DNA of 64,000 bases from Turnera subulata (GCA_028386065.3 JAKUCV010007142.1:1-64000); one strand, 5' to 3'; positions 37,301-50,124 are shown, counted from the first letter of the stretch. A program made the numbers and translations. The notes: generated by a model not told the origin, from the sequence alone.

Positions 37301-40300
37301 CTTGCATGGCAGTTCACGAAGAATGGTGATTATATGTAACACCCCGAATTTTCAGTATTTAATCTCTATGAATTTTTCGGAATTTTTGAAATTTAATTTC
37401 CAATTTTATCCTTGCGGAATTTCTGGGATTTTTGGTCAAGAAAATGGTATTTATTAATTTATTTTCCTTAGAAACGTTAATTTTACTTTAAGGATTAATC
37501 CTTAGACGGATTCTTTGAGAACGATTGGAATTCCGGGGTGAAATAAAGAGTGTATAGTGTTTTTATTTAAACGATGTATCTTAATACCAAGTATACCGTA
37601 GTGCACACATGCGTGCCATAGGATTTCTATAAATCCTTGTTAAAAAGCTATTACCCCTGTGTGTACACCGATATGCTATGGCTTTAACACTTTTAAGCAA
37701 TTGTTGTGTCTTGACAAGAGTTGGCACTATGGACAGAATGCTTTGCCATATTTTAAAGAAATAATACGGTTAACCTTTAAGCTTATGCTTCCCTAGGTTA
37801 AAGTTATACTAGTTTTTATTCCATATCTATTGGTACAAGATTAATAGCCTAAAAGGGATCTATTTTCTTTTCAATTAGACATTATTAGAAATTGACAGAT
37901 TGTTGGACAACCTTTTTGGGTCTTCAATTGGACATTGATATAACTATTTTTTATGGCTTGATGACAAACACATAACGAATTGATTTTACAACAAATAACT
38001 TTGACTCAAACATTCTATTTACGTTCTGGAAACATGATATGTGTTATATATTATATATATACATATGATAGAGTTTAAGTATCAAGTGACAAGTACCTTT
38101 TTGCATCTCATGTCATTATTGTTGGACCTTATATGTGGACACGTTTTTTGGTTATTAATTTAGGAACCTGACAACGCCAAGGCAAGACATGGCTTTAGAT
38201 CCAAGGCAATCTTAATGTCCAGGTGAGGACATATAAATCCTTGTATGCATTACTGCCTACAATACTCGGTTAATTGTCATAGCTTATAAAGTGATAATAT
38301 TTGCTTGGCATTGAATGTTGTATGCGTGTATACCTGTGGTGTTGATGTTGTTGTTTGTACGATGTATCGTGATGATGATATCTTTGTTGTTGAGTGCCTG
38401 TTTATGTGAACTGTGAGCCTATGTGATGTGGTATGCCAGTTGAGCATGATAGGTTGTTATGATTAAGAAATGATTATATGACTTTGTGGTTCGTGTGGTG
38501 ACTTGAGGGCTGGAGGCCCGGACTTGGAAAATAAAATGTTAAATCCACACAACCCTGTTTCATCATAACGTATGGTACACTTACCTCGTTAAGTATAACT
38601 GAGAATATTGTACAATAAAAATAATTCTACTGTGGGGCTGTTGACCGGTTAGTTCGAGCGGGAAGTGGTACCCCTCGGGATTTCATGCGGGATAGCATAG
38701 TATATGCGGTTAGCATTTGGGTCTGTGATGACCGGTTCTACCTACCTCTTTCTATCTCCCCCTTTCTACCTCCCTTTTTCTCTCTGTCTATCTCTCTCTC
38801 ACTGATTGTATTGGGCCTTGCCCTGATTATATTGGGCTTATGCCCTGGTTGTCTCATGAGACGGGACCGAGCTCGACGCACACAGTAGAGGGCCCTAATA
38901 AAATATTAAATCTTAATAATAATAAAATACAACGAAAATAAGATGATCAAAGGAAAGTTTAGGTTTTAAGTTCTGATGATGACTTTGTGTTGTGCAATGT
39001 GACTTGTTTGTGCACTATGATTGCTACTGCCTGATGCCAGTATTTGTGGTTGATTTGTATTAGTATACTTTGGTTTATTTGTTTGCGGTGAGACAGTGGT
39101 TGGTCTCACCCCCTCACAGACTTTTACAGGTTAGCTGTTCGTTGAGCAGTGGTGCATATCAGCAGGTGGCGGTGCTTTCTTCTCCTCGGGTCGGATCCAT
39201 AGGGTTCATTGCATGCATGTTGCTATGTATTTTTGTCTTCCGCTGCGTACTTGATTCCATTGTATTATTTATTATTTGATTAAATGATGATCATGTTGTT
39301 GATATCGTATCCCGGGTAGAAGGGCATTTTGGTCACTTCTCATGTTGTAATTAATTTAATGGGTTGTTTGGGATACGGGTGTTTAGTTGATGATTTTCGT
39401 GTCCCGAGAATGATAAGGGCAATTTAGTCATTTTATAGTTAAATTCTATTTTATATTAATAAATTGGGACACGGGCGTTTCAGTTGGTGCAGAGCGGTTA
39501 TCATTATTTGATGACTGTGCCGGTGGGACACAATAGCGGAGGAGTTCAGGGGAATCAGTTTTGGTGGAAGTGGATATGGTCACTACCTGTACAGCCAAAG
39601 ATTCGCACTTTCTTGTGGAGGACTAGTCATGACGCACTTGCAACAAGAACAAATCTGCTACGGCGGAATATTCAAGTATCCACGGACTGCCCTCTATGTG
39701 GAAGTGTTGACAAAACCTGCCTTCATCTATTTCGCGACTGTCCTAGATCGTTGTAAGCATGGAATAGTGCACAGGTAACCCTTCCTCCCCCGGCTTAGTA
39801 ACTATTCTCCATTGGCTTAAAGACATACGAGAGCAGATGGATTTACTGGCTTTTAGTTACGTGGTGGTAGTCATGTGGGCTATATGGAAAGTAAGAAACC
39901 TGTTGATCTTTCAGAGCAAGGAGGAGGAACCGCACCTTGTGGCTCTCACCGCTAGCTATGGATTTCAAGACTATCTCCGGGAGCATCAGAAGGAACCTGC
40001 AACTAGTGCTGGAGCACATCCTAGAGGTCACAGGTGGACACCACCGGGTCCGGGATTTCTCACCATCAATACTGATGCTGCATGTAAGACTAATGCGACT
40101 GGTCTTGGAGCGGTTGCCCGTGACTCTGTTGGGGCTGTCGTTTTCCATGGATACAAGCATGTCTCAAGGGACTTTGACCCACTAGCTGGTGAAGCGATGG
40201 CTGAACTTTTTGGATTACAACGCGCACTGGACGCTGGGCACACGGCTGTTATTTGGGAGACCGATTGCCTTCCTCTGGTCTTAGCTTTCCAATGCAAGAC

Positions 40301-40457
40301 TATGCTTTACAATCTTGCTGGTGTTTTCTTGCAGGACATCCGTTTGTTAAGTGTTTCCTTTGTTTCATTTCAAGTTAAGCATATTAAGCGTGACGCAAAT
40401 CATGTGGCTCATTTGTTGGCACATGAAGGTTTCTGTAATCCCAATATCTGTGTATAG
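34334..40457 (+). pseudogene. L1 ORF2 remnant: endonuclease, reverse transcriptase, zf-RVT, RNase H
   Basis: It starts at the ATG of MRLLSWNCRG. The endonuclease (about 34334-35030) has the GDFNEI motif. The reverse transcriptase (about 35690-36700) has APGPDG and the catalytic FADD near 36335. The finger region between about 35815 and 35835 has lost some 35 residues that relatives carry, without a frame change. In-frame stops lie at 34433, about 34730, 36275 and 36773. Coding ends at 37339 where the LTR enters and resumes at 39484 with zf-RVT, then an RNase H domain (about 40040-40457) with NTDAA and WETD. Clearly non-functional. Confidence 0.9.
37335..39482 (+). mobile_element. Long LTR, copy 2: solo LTR inside the L1
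   Basis: 2,148 bp beginning TGTAACACCCC and ending GGGACACGGGCGTTTCA, inserted in the zf-RVT part of L1 ORF2. There is no internal region and no second LTR, so it is a solo LTR left by recombination. Flanking 5-mers (TTATA left, GTTGG right) do not match. Its last roughly 175 bp contain two diverged copies of the terminal block (about 39308-39388 and 39399-39482); copy 1 at the left edge of the window has one. Confidence 0.85.
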
Positions 40458-40558
40458 GATGAGGAATTACCTCCAAGTGTTGAACGTTATGTAATACTTA
40501 ACAGAGTTGAGCAATAGATATGCATGGTTTCTAAAAAAAAAAAAACTTTTCTTGACTG

Positions 40559-42189
40559 ACACATGGGGTTAGTAGATAAAGGCTTGAATTTTTATGTTTT
40601 CTTACAAAGAGGTTTAAAATTTTTTAAATTAAATCTCATGTTTTGTTTTATTGGAAGGTTAGGATTGTCACATGTCTCTTATCAAATTATTTGTTCGGAT
40701 TTTAGTGATTGTTTTTATTTTTGGGTACAAGGATTTTACTGATTGTTACAATGCAAGGAGGTATTTGCATCTTGTTTAATTAAGAGATAGTGAACGTTCT
40801 TTACCATACTCAACTGTTGGTGATTGCCAAGGTGTTTGCTAATGCCTAATGTGTCGCGGAAGTGGTGGATGTTTCTTATGCAATATTTGTAAAAAACGAG
40901 TGTGCAATGTTTTGGATCCATCAAGAAATCCAATTTTCAAGTATGAGATATAAGAAGTCACTGCACGGGTAATTAGAATCCTCGCAACTAGGAGGAGAGA
41001 AATTTTATCTGAACATTCAAGAACTGGTGCTCCGGAATTTGCGTCGAACGATTGATTATAAATAAATCAAATCCAATTTTCCAAACGATTACCAGCTATT
41101 GCCACAGGGAACAAACATAACCCTGTTCCTAAATAAAACCACCGCCTTACATTATTGAAAATGCTGATAATTAACTGGAGCCGACGAATTTTGTGAGAAC
41201 CGAAAACAAAAGGTTTCATTAAAACTGGCACGTTGCTGGTCCTAGTGCATTGTTCATAGTGATACATTTGACTGAAAACCCAAAGGCAGTGAGGAATATG
41301 CTAGCTAGCTCGTACATAAGAAGTACAAGATTTTGATTTTGGATTACAATTTCTAACCCCCTTTTTTTTTAATATATGTACACTGCGTAGTACTATAGCA
41401 TCAATTTTACAGTATCATGCCACAAAGTTCTGTGCAGATTTATGCTTGTTTTCAGGCTGGATGTTTTATTATTCATTGTTGAATGAGTTGCCATTATTGA
41501 TCAGAGAAAAAATGCAGATTAGCAACGATCAACACTCAGCAGCACACAATTTTCCACCTCTTTATTATACCCCAGAAATGAGATTCTCCACAAATGGAAA
41601 TCGAAAGAATTGAAAAACAACCATGTGGGGTTCACAGCAAGAAACACCTCTCAAAATTTGAAGGCAAAAAGACCACTCCAGGAATATGGGTGGTGCAGAT
41701 GGAAAATTCTTATATAAGGAATGTGATTGCTAATACGAGAGGAACCATAATTAAAGGTAGGCGTCTATTGAAGACGACAAATTAAAGACCGTGAAGTCAG
41801 ACTGGCCTTACCTTCTAATTTATCTTCCAGAGAGACAGTGGCGGAGCTATACATTAGAGTCCAAGAGCTAACAGTATGGTGCCCCATGAATTGCGTGAGA
41901 TATTTAATAGCAAATGTATTAAACAAATTTTGGTACGTAAATGTATTAAATATTTATTACCATCTTATGATTTTATGCGTATAATTCTATAACCCAGAAA
42001 AAAAAAACTATATGATGCTGTATAACCCTCTAAGGAAAAAACAAAAGTTTGAATGAAATGACACAGAAATTAGTAACAATCATATTATGCCATAGTCTCA
42101 TATTGCACGGAACCAAACTTCTTTCAATTTTTTTTTTTCCGTAAATAGCTTATTTTGCATTCGTGGCTAGCTCTGTAATATCTTATTTC
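40559..42189. other. Spacer between L1 and SINE
   Basis: AT-rich DNA with several A and T runs. I see no gene, inverted repeat or duplicated target here. Confidence 0.45.
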
Positions 42190-42204
42190 TGGATTTTTCT
42201 TATT

Positions 42205-42346
42205 TTTTTTTTTTTTGATACAACGATCTACCCAAACCCCACTAAACCCATCCTAAATCCCACTACATAACGCGCTGTCCACGGTTTGAACCCGGGACCT
42301 CAACCCACCAAGCCTTAAGGCTAGGGGAAATGCCATCACAACCAAG
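42205..42346 (-). mobile_element. tRNA-derived SINE with perfect target duplication
   Basis: 142 bp on the minus strand. It carries a pol III B box GGTTCAAACC (42283-42292) and a weaker A-box-like TGGTTGTGATGG (about 42334-42345), and ends TTGTATC followed by an A-tail (T-run 42205-42214 region on the plus strand). TGGATTTTTCTTATT flanks it exactly at 42190-42204 and 42347-42361. It has no coding capacity and needs LINE machinery in trans. Confidence 0.85.
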
Positions 42347-42720
42347 TGGATTTTTCTTATTAAGCATTAATTAATATTAGCATCATAATTAATCATGGTC
42401 GCTGAAAGCAGGATATCTGCTTGGTTGTTGTAGACTGAAGTGACGGACACCCCCAGCAGTTTCAACGCAATTGGACGAGAATCTAAACAAAGGAATAACA
42501 TGGGTTCCCCACGTGGCTTACTCTTTTAAGCATAGCAAAAACATATCGTGTCATAGAGACCGAGGCCTATCCTCCTGACCAATCTCCAATTCCACGTACC
42601 ATGTCCATGTACATCTTTTTCAATAATAGTTTGGTCCGCTTATGATCTTGGAATTGCTCCTCTCCTGTCCTGTTTTATTATTAGCCCTCTATAGCTTTCA
42701 ACTTCTTGATCAACTTCACC

Positions 42721-44269
42721 ATGGGAGAAGCTCAAGAAATGCAACTCGGTGTCATGAGTAAGCAGCTCCATTTCTTCTGATTTTTCCGGTCCTTTTCTGA
42801 GCTTGTTTTGTCACCTGAGCTTTTTATGTATGATCTAGGTATATTAGACTATAGAATAAGCTTAATTATTCTGTCTTCACTACATGGTGAACACCGACTG
42901 TGCTTCTTAGTCAAAGTTTTGAAAGATTCACATAAACCAGAAGAAAGTAGCTTGAATTTGAACATTTTGATGCGGGTTTGATGGAAAGCAGGTAAAGCGT
43001 GCATGAAATTGAATGCATAAAGTAACTGTGGTTGTTTAACTATTCACACCAAGAAGCATTCTTTTGTATGGAACCGGTTCCTCATTGCATAATCATTGTT
43101 GCTCAAGTAAAAGTAGTTTTGATATGTTGCTCATCTCAGGGCCAACCCAGGAAGCCAGAGAGGAAAATTCACCCCAGGACGCAAATAGAGCCATCGGATT
43201 GACATTGCATCAGCAGAAAAACTTTGGGTGGTGGCTCTTGGTGGCCTTATATTCATTCCTAATTCTCGCTGGCCAGTCGGTGGCTACGCTCTTGGGAAGA
43301 TTATACTTTGAGAAAGGTGGAAATAGCAAATGGATGGCAACACTGGTCCAGCCTTCTGGCTTCCTAGTTCTGCTTCCCCTCTATTTTTTATCATCCACAC
43401 CATCCACAAGTACTCCTGCTGCTACAAACATTAGCAGTAGCAAAAATTCCCAGTATAGGTTAGTTCTTGCATCAATTTATGTCTCATTTGGCATATTTCA
43501 GGCTGGAAATTACATGCTTTATTCGCTTGGTCTATTGTACCTTCCAGTGTCTACTTTTTCTCTCATTTGTGCATCCCAACTGGGCTTCAATGCTATGTTT
43601 TCCTTCTTCCTCAATTCACAGAAGTTCACTCCTCTCATACTCAATTCTTTGGTGCTTCTCACCATCTCCTCTGTCCTGCTTGTGTGTCAAGATGACTCAA
43701 CAGAATCCAAACATGTCTCGAGAGGGAAGTATATAATCGGGTTTATAAGCACTGCGGGGGCTTCTGCTGCTTATGGATTGAACCTTTCTTTAACACAAGT
43801 TGTCTTTAGGAAGGTTCTGAAACAGGAAACTTTCAAGGTGGTTTTGGACATGATATTCTACCCGGCACTAGTTTCCACTGTTGTTGTTACGGTGGGGCTT
43901 TTTGCTAGTGGAGAATGGAAGGATTTAAGCAGGGAGATGGGTGAGTTTGAACTTGGTAAAACATCGTATCTGATGACACTGATTTGGACAGCAGTAACTT
44001 GGCAGGTTTTCAGTATTGGATGTGTAGGATTGATCTTCAAGGTATCTTCCCTCTTCTCCAATGTCATTAGTACTGTTGGCTTGCCTATCGTTCCGGTACT
44101 AGCAGTGATATTCTTCCGGGACGAAATGAATGGAATAAAAGTCATTGCTATGATGTTGGCTGTTTGGGGGTTTGTCTCTTATATCTATCAACATTATATT
44201 GATGACCGTATGCCCAAGACTGAAGGTTGTGGCTCTCCCACGCAGGATGTCAGATGGTCATACGTTTAG
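42721..44269 (+). CDS. Purine permease (PUP) family transporter, two exons
   Basis: Exons 42721-42757 and 43140-44269 (GTAAGC donor, CTCAG acceptor) give 388 residues, usual for the family. About ten hydrophobic segments follow a polar N-terminus. Family blocks are clear: KNFGWWLLVALYSFLILAGQ near residue 42, YLPVSTFSLICASQLGFNA in the middle, and a C-terminal EMNGIKVIAMMLAVWGFVSY. PUPs are plant proton-coupled importers of adenine, cytokinins and some alkaloids, in the plasma membrane or tonoplast; the substrate cannot be told from sequence. The long second exon is open upstream to 43064, but the short first exon ending in phase with it gives a better N-terminus. A CACGTG G-box lies near 42510, upstream of the start. 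Confidence 0.9.
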
Positions 44270-44707
44270 CAACACTTGGGAGACGCAAGTTTTCTTCTTC
44301 ATTTGCAATGCAGATTGAAATGAAAGAAGTCTGCAAGACCATTTGTCTTTAGAATAATAACTTGGTTGGACAGAGATAAGTAAGAATCAACTGAAACTTT
44401 GTAATTATAAGTTATACTTTCCTAATATATACTTTCTATACTGATAGCGAGCGTAATCCCTCCTTGGAAGTAACTTATGCTTGTTTAAGCTGTAGAGTTT
44501 TGGGTGTGCATACTCCAATTAAGAGAACATAATATCAGGATTCAGGTTTGGATTCTGAGAAAAATGGAATAGACATGAGACCATGCAAGCAATTCTGTGC
44601 TGCAATGAACACAAGGGTTGTATTGGTCATTGCATCTTCAATAATTTATATGTGGCACTAATCAATCTGATGGTTAGTGGCAAAGATCACCGAGTGAATT
44701 GAATGTC
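44270..44707. other. 3' flank of the purine permease gene
   Basis: Probable 3' untranslated region and short spacer before Copia B. It ends in the target duplication AGATG (44708-44712). Confidence 0.5.
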
Positions 44708-44712
44708 AGATG

Positions 44713-45334
44713 TGTTGTAAGTGTGAACAAATGTGAACATGATGTTGTTATTTTGGCAATCCCACATCTATTAGGAAGTGGGAGTGAGGGGTTGGAAAAG
44801 GCTATAAATAAGACCCCTCACATCCCTTTGTTGATATCCCAAAATAAGAGTACATTGTATCCTCACAATTGTACTAATTCTTCTCCTATAAAAAGAGCAG
44901 TGCTCCGGAGACGTAGGCATAATTGGCCGAACTCCGTTAACAATTTTAGTGTGTTCTTTCTTTTATTATTCTGCCTTTAATTTCCGCATTTATTTAGTAT
45001 TCAATATTGGCCGGCTAAGCCGCCTTATCTCTTTGTTGGCCGGCTAAGCCGCCTTATTTCTTTGTTGGCTGGCAAAGCCGCCTTGCTTCATTTGTTGGCC
45101 GGCTAAGCCGCCTTTTGTCGGGTGAAGTTGTGAATTAAAACACTGTGCAAGTAAGTCCTGTCTAGGAGGCTGGGTTTTAAGTGAACCATAGTTCCTCCAG
45201 TCTTTCCTGGGGATTTATCTTGGAATGATAATTCTGTCTAAGGAGATAGGCTAGGCCATCTTTCCTGGGAATTATCGAATCAGTTCAATTCACTAGTTTG
45301 TTGTAGTGGGGAAATTACCCGAGTTTCCCCAACA
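44713..45334 (+). repeat. 5' LTR of Copia B with four hairpin repeats
   Basis: 622 bp, starting TGTTG and ending CCAACA. TATA box TATAAATA at 44803-44810. Downstream of the probable transcription start are four units of about 29 bp starting at 45007, 45036, 45065 and 45095. Three contain the perfect palindrome CGGCTAAGCCG; in the third unit it is altered. They would form stem-loops in the leader RNA. Confidence 0.9.
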
Positions 45335-45405
45335 AGTGGTAGCGGAGCCGAAGGTTCGTCCTTTGGGCTATTTGAAATTGTTGAATACTATCTTTTGATT
45401 TTGTA

Positions 45406-48400
45406 ATGGCAGAAGCAGGTTCAAAACAGGCTACATCAAGTACACAGTCAGGAGAGATGGTTTCCACATCCAGATGGTCGAGGATCCCAGTATCTAGTTC
45501 GAAGCTTGCTGTGGAGATATTTGACGGTACCGGTCATTTTGGCATGTGGCAGTGTGAGGTCCTTGACTCGCTATTCCAGCAGGGACTTGATGTTGCTATT
45601 GAAGAAGAAAAACCTGACGATATCAGTGACAAGGAGTGGGCCGACGTAAACAAGTTGGCATGCGGAACAATTCGATCATGCTTGTCCAGGGAGCAGAAAT
45701 ATGCATTCAAAAATGAAGTTTCTGCACACAAACTGTGGAAGGCATTGGAAGACACTTTCTTGAAGAAGAGTGGTCAGAATAAGCTTCTGATGAAGAAGAG
45801 ACTGTTCCGGTTCGAGTATCGACCAGGTTCTACGATGAATGAACACATTACTCTGTTTAAAAAGTTAGTAGCAGACCTGTTCAATTTGGATGTTATATTT
45901 GAAGACGAAGACTTGGCTTTGATGCTGTTATCTTCTCTTCCCGAAGAGTTCGAGCACTTGGAGACAACATTACTTCATGGGAAGGAGAATGTATCCTTAG
46001 AGGCTGTATGTTCGGCTTTGTACAGTCATGAGTTGAGACAGCAGGACAAAATGAAGAGCAAAGCAACTGCAGCAGATGAAGCTTTAGTGGCTAGAGGACG
46101 ACAGCAATGCCAGTCAAAGGGGAGAAGAGGAAGATCCAAGTCGAGAAGCAGAGTTGCCAAAGATGAATGTGCCTTTTGTCATGAGAAAGGACATTGGAAG
46201 AAAGACTGTCCGAAGTTGAAAAAGAAGGGAAAGACTCCACAAGATGCAAATGTTGCAGAACGCAAGAGTGATGCAGAGTCAGAAGTCTCTTTGGTTGGTT
46301 CACCCTCAACATCACAAGCAGATGAGTGGATTTTGGATTCTGGTTGCACCTACCATATGTGTCCCATTCGGGAATGGTTCTTTGACTTTGAAGAGCTCAA
46401 TGGCGGGGTTGTTTTCATGGGCAATGACAATCCATGTAAAACAGTCGGGATAGGTTCAATCAAGCTGAAAAATCATGATGGATCCACCAGAATTTTGAGA
46501 GATGTTCGATATGTTCCTGAGTTGAAGAAGAATCTCATTTCTTTGGGGGCCTTAGAATCAAAAGGCCTAGTTGTCACTATCAGAGATGAAATTCTTAAAG
46601 CAACATCAGGAGCATTGGTGATGTTAAAAGGCGTGAGGAAGAATAATCTGTATTACTACCAAGGTAGTACAGTAATTGGGGCAGTTGCAGCAGTAACTTC
46701 TGGAAGCAAGAAAGATGCAGAGGCAACAAAGCTGTGGCATATGCGTTTGGGACATGCTGGTGAAAAATCCTTGCAGATTCTTGCCAAGCAGGGATTGTTG
46801 AAAGGTACGAAGACTTGCAAATTAGAATTTTGTGAGCATTGTGTTTTGGGAAAGCAACGAAGAGTGAAGTTTGGCACTGCTATCCATGATACCATGGGGA
46901 TTTTGGACTATGTGCATTCAGATGTGTGGGGACCTGCCAAGACTCCATCTCTTGGAGGTAGACACTATTTTATCACTTTTGTTGATGATTTTTTCAGAAG
47001 AGTGTGGGTGTTTACAGTGAAGAAGAAGGATGAAGTGCTTGGGATTTTCCTTAAATGGAAAACTCAGGTTGAGAACCAAACAGGAAGAAAAATTAAAGTT
47101 CTCCGAACAGACAATGGTGGAGAATATACGAGTGACCCTTTCCTGAAGGTATGCCAAGATTGTGGCATAGTTCGGCACTTCACAGTCAGAAAAACACCAC
47201 AGCAGAACGGGGTGCCAGAGCGTATGAACAAGACATTGGTGGAGAAAGTTCGTTGTATGTTGTCTAATGCTGGGCTAGGCAGAAATTTTTGGGCTGAGGC
47301 TGTGCATATGCTCAACATCTTGTTAATCGGTTGCCACATTCTACTTTAAGTGGCAAGACCCCTTTGGAGGTATGGTCTGGAAAACCTGCTACAGATTATG
47401 ATTCTTTGCGTGTGTTTGGCTCCACTGCATACTACCATGTAAATGAATCAAACTTAGATCCACGAGCAAAGAAGGCTCTATTTATGGGTCTTAATGCTGG
47501 AGTGAAGGGATACCGTCTTTGGTGTCTAGAGGCAAAGAAGACTATTATCAGCAGGGATGTTACCTTTGATGAATCTGCTATGTTGACTAAGGTAAATCCA
47601 GAAGAAGCTGGTGGTACTTCACAGCAGGTGGAGTGTGTATCAAAGCAGGTGGAGTTTGAGCCTACTATGGTGATCCCAGCTAAGAGCACCAATGGTGACT
47701 CTCTATTGACAGAGGAAGAGTCAGATGAAGAAGAGGTTCCGGCCCAAGAACCTATGCAGCAATTCGAGTCAATTGCCACTAGTAGACCGAGACGAGAAAG
47801 GAGAAAACCAGAACGTCTCATTGAAACGGTGGCCTATGCACTTCAGTCGTTGATGATGTTCCTTTCACTTTTTCAGAAGCCATTCGGAGTTCTGAAAGTA
47901 GCAGTTGGAAAGAGGCAATGGAGGAGGAGATGAAATCTCTTCAGAAGAACAAGACATGGAAGTTGACACAACTACCGAAGGGAAAGAAGGCAATTGGATG
48001 CAAATGGGTATTTGCAAAGAAAGAAGGATTTTCTGACAAGAATGATATTCGCTACAAGGCAAGATTGGTGGCTAAAGGCTACGCTCAGAAGGAGGGAATT
48101 GATTATAATGAGGTATTTTCTCCAGTTGTGAAGCATTCCTCCATTAGAATCCTATTGGCCTTGGTAGCACAGTTGAATTTGGAGCTAGCTCAACTTGATG
48201 TGAAGACCGCGTTCTTACACGGTGACTTGAAGGAGGAAATCTATATGACTCAGCCCGATGGATACAAAGTTGCTGGTAAAGAGAATTGGGTATGCAAACT
48301 AGACAAGTCGTTATACGGATTGAAGCAATCTCCAAGACAGTGGTACAAACGGTTTGACAAGTTTATGTTGGGTCAGAAGTACACAAGGAGCAAATACGAC

Positions 48401-49428
48401 CATTGTGTGTATTTGAGCAGACTTCAAGATGGGTCCTATACCTACCTACTCTTATATGTTGATGATATGCTGATAGCAGCAAAGAGCCAAGATGAAATTG
48501 ACAAGTTGAAGGCTCAGTTGAGTAGAGAGTTTGAGATGAAGGATTTGGGAGAAGCCAAGAAGATTCTCGGCATGGAGATAAGCAGAGACAGAGAGGGAAG
48601 CAAGCTTTGGCTAACACAAAAAGAATATTTGAAGAAAGTACTACAATGTTTTGGGATGAATGAAGACTCAAAACCTGTAGGTACTCCACTTGCTCCTCAT
48701 TTGAAGCTTAGCAGCCAGTTATCTCCGCAGACAGATGAAGAACGAGAGTACATGGCAAAAGTCCCTTATGCCAATGTAGTCGGAAGCTTGATGTATGCAA
48801 TGGTGTGTACGAGACCAGATATTTCACAAGCTGTTAGTGTTGTGAGCAGATGCATGATCCTGGCAGAGGTCATTGGCAAGCTGTAAAATGGATTCTTCGG
48901 TATATCAAAGATACCGTAGATATTGGCTTAATGTTTGAGCAGGATGAATCACTTAGTCAAGGAGTGGTCGAATATTGTGATTCAGACTATGCAGGAGATT
49001 TGGATAAGCGGCGATCAACAACGGGCTATTTGTTCACATTAGCAAAGGCCCCTGTTAGTTGGAAGTCGACTTTACAGTCAACGGTGGCTTTGTCTACAAC
49101 GGAGGCAGAGTATATGGCTATTACAGAAGCTGTGAAGGAGGCAATTTGGCTTCATGGGTTGCTAAAAGACTTGGGAGTTGGTCAGAAACAACTTGTGGTA
49201 TATTCTGACAGTCAGAGTGCTATTCATTTAGCAAAGAATCAAGTCTTTCATGCAAGGACGAAGCACATTGATGTTCGCTATCATTTTGTGAGGGAGATTC
49301 TCGAAGAAGAAGAGATACTTCTCCAGAAGATTTTGACTACGGAGAATCCTGCAGATATGATGACAAAGGTGGTGACGAAGGCCAAGTTTAAACATTGTTT
49401 AGATTTGGTCAATATCCTGCATATTTGA
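45406..49428 (+). pseudogene. Copia B Gag-Pol, broken by three frameshifts
   Basis: It starts at the ATG at 45406. Gag, one zinc knuckle CAFCHEKGHWKKDC (about 46170-46211), protease with DSG (about 46336), integrase from about 46730, reverse transcriptase with YVDD near 48457, RNase H to 49428. The sequence conventions (DSGCTYHMCP) suggest the Tork/Tnt1 group. The frame changes near 47310 (one base missing), near 47845 (one base missing) and near 48853 (about four bases missing). No other damage was noticed, so the lesions look recent. Confidence 0.92.
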
Positions 49429-49522
49429 GTTGGCGCCAGATGGCGCGAGTTGGAAGTACTGTTCCTTATTTGGTTGAGAAGATTGGAATTGGTGGGATTA
49501 CAAATAACACCAAGGTGGAGAT

Positions 49523-50124
49523 TGTTGTAAGTGTGAACAAATGTGAACATGATGTTGTTATTTTGGCAATCCCACATCTATTAGGAAGTGGGAGTGAGGG
49601 GTTGGAAAAGGCTATAAATAAGACCCCTCACATCCCTTTGTTGATATCCCAAAAATATTAGAGTACATTGTATCCTCACAATTGTACTAACTCTTCTCCT
49701 ATAAAAAGAGCAGTGCTCCGGAGACGTAGGCATAATTGGCCGAACTCCGTTAACAATTTTAGTGTGTTCTTTCTTTTATTATTCTGCCTTTAATTTCCGC
49801 ATTTATTTAGTATTCAATATTGGCCGGCTAAGCCGCCTTATCTCTTTGTTGGCCGGCTAAGCCGCCTTATTTCTTTGTTGGCTGGCAAAGCCGCCTTGCT
49901 TCATTTGTTGGCCGGCTAAGCCGCCTTTTGTCGGGTGAAGTTGTGAATTAAAACACTGTGCAAGTAAGTCCTGTCTAGGAGGCTGGGTTTTAAGTGAACC
50001 ATAGTTCCTCCAGTCTTTCCTGGGGATTTATCTTGGAATGATAATTCTGTCTAAGGAGATAGGCTAGGCCATCTTTCCTGGGAATTATCGAATCTGTGGG
50101 GAAATTACCCGAGTTTTCCCAACA
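49523..50124 (+). repeat. 3' LTR of Copia B
   Basis: 602 bp, same ends and same four repeat units (about 49820-49930) as the 5' copy. It lacks about 20 bp near its 3' end. Confidence 0.92.

Larger units (their letters stand above)
32964..40545 (+). mobile_element. L1-type LINE, split by a long LTR
   Basis: The 13-bp sequence CTTTTCTTGACTG at 32951-32963 recurs exactly at 40546-40558, right after a 13-A tail (40533-40545). Between them lie a 5' leader, ORF1 and ORF2 in the usual order. Without the nested LTR (37335-39482) the element is about 5.4 kb. It keeps its 5' leader but has internal deletions and stops, so it is not active. Confidence 0.93.
44713..50124 (+). mobile_element. Copia element with TSD, frameshifted (Copia B, Tork-like)
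   Basis: 5,412 bp, LTRs 44713-45334 and 49523-50124, flanked by AGATG on both sides (44708-44712 and 50125-50129). Primer-binding site TGGTAGCGGAGCC at 45337-45349; purine tract AAGGTGGAGAT before the 3' LTR. The LTRs differ by a roughly 20-bp deletion near the 3' end of the right copy plus a few small changes. Gag-Pol has three frameshifts, so the copy is inactive though not old. Confidence 0.95.
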
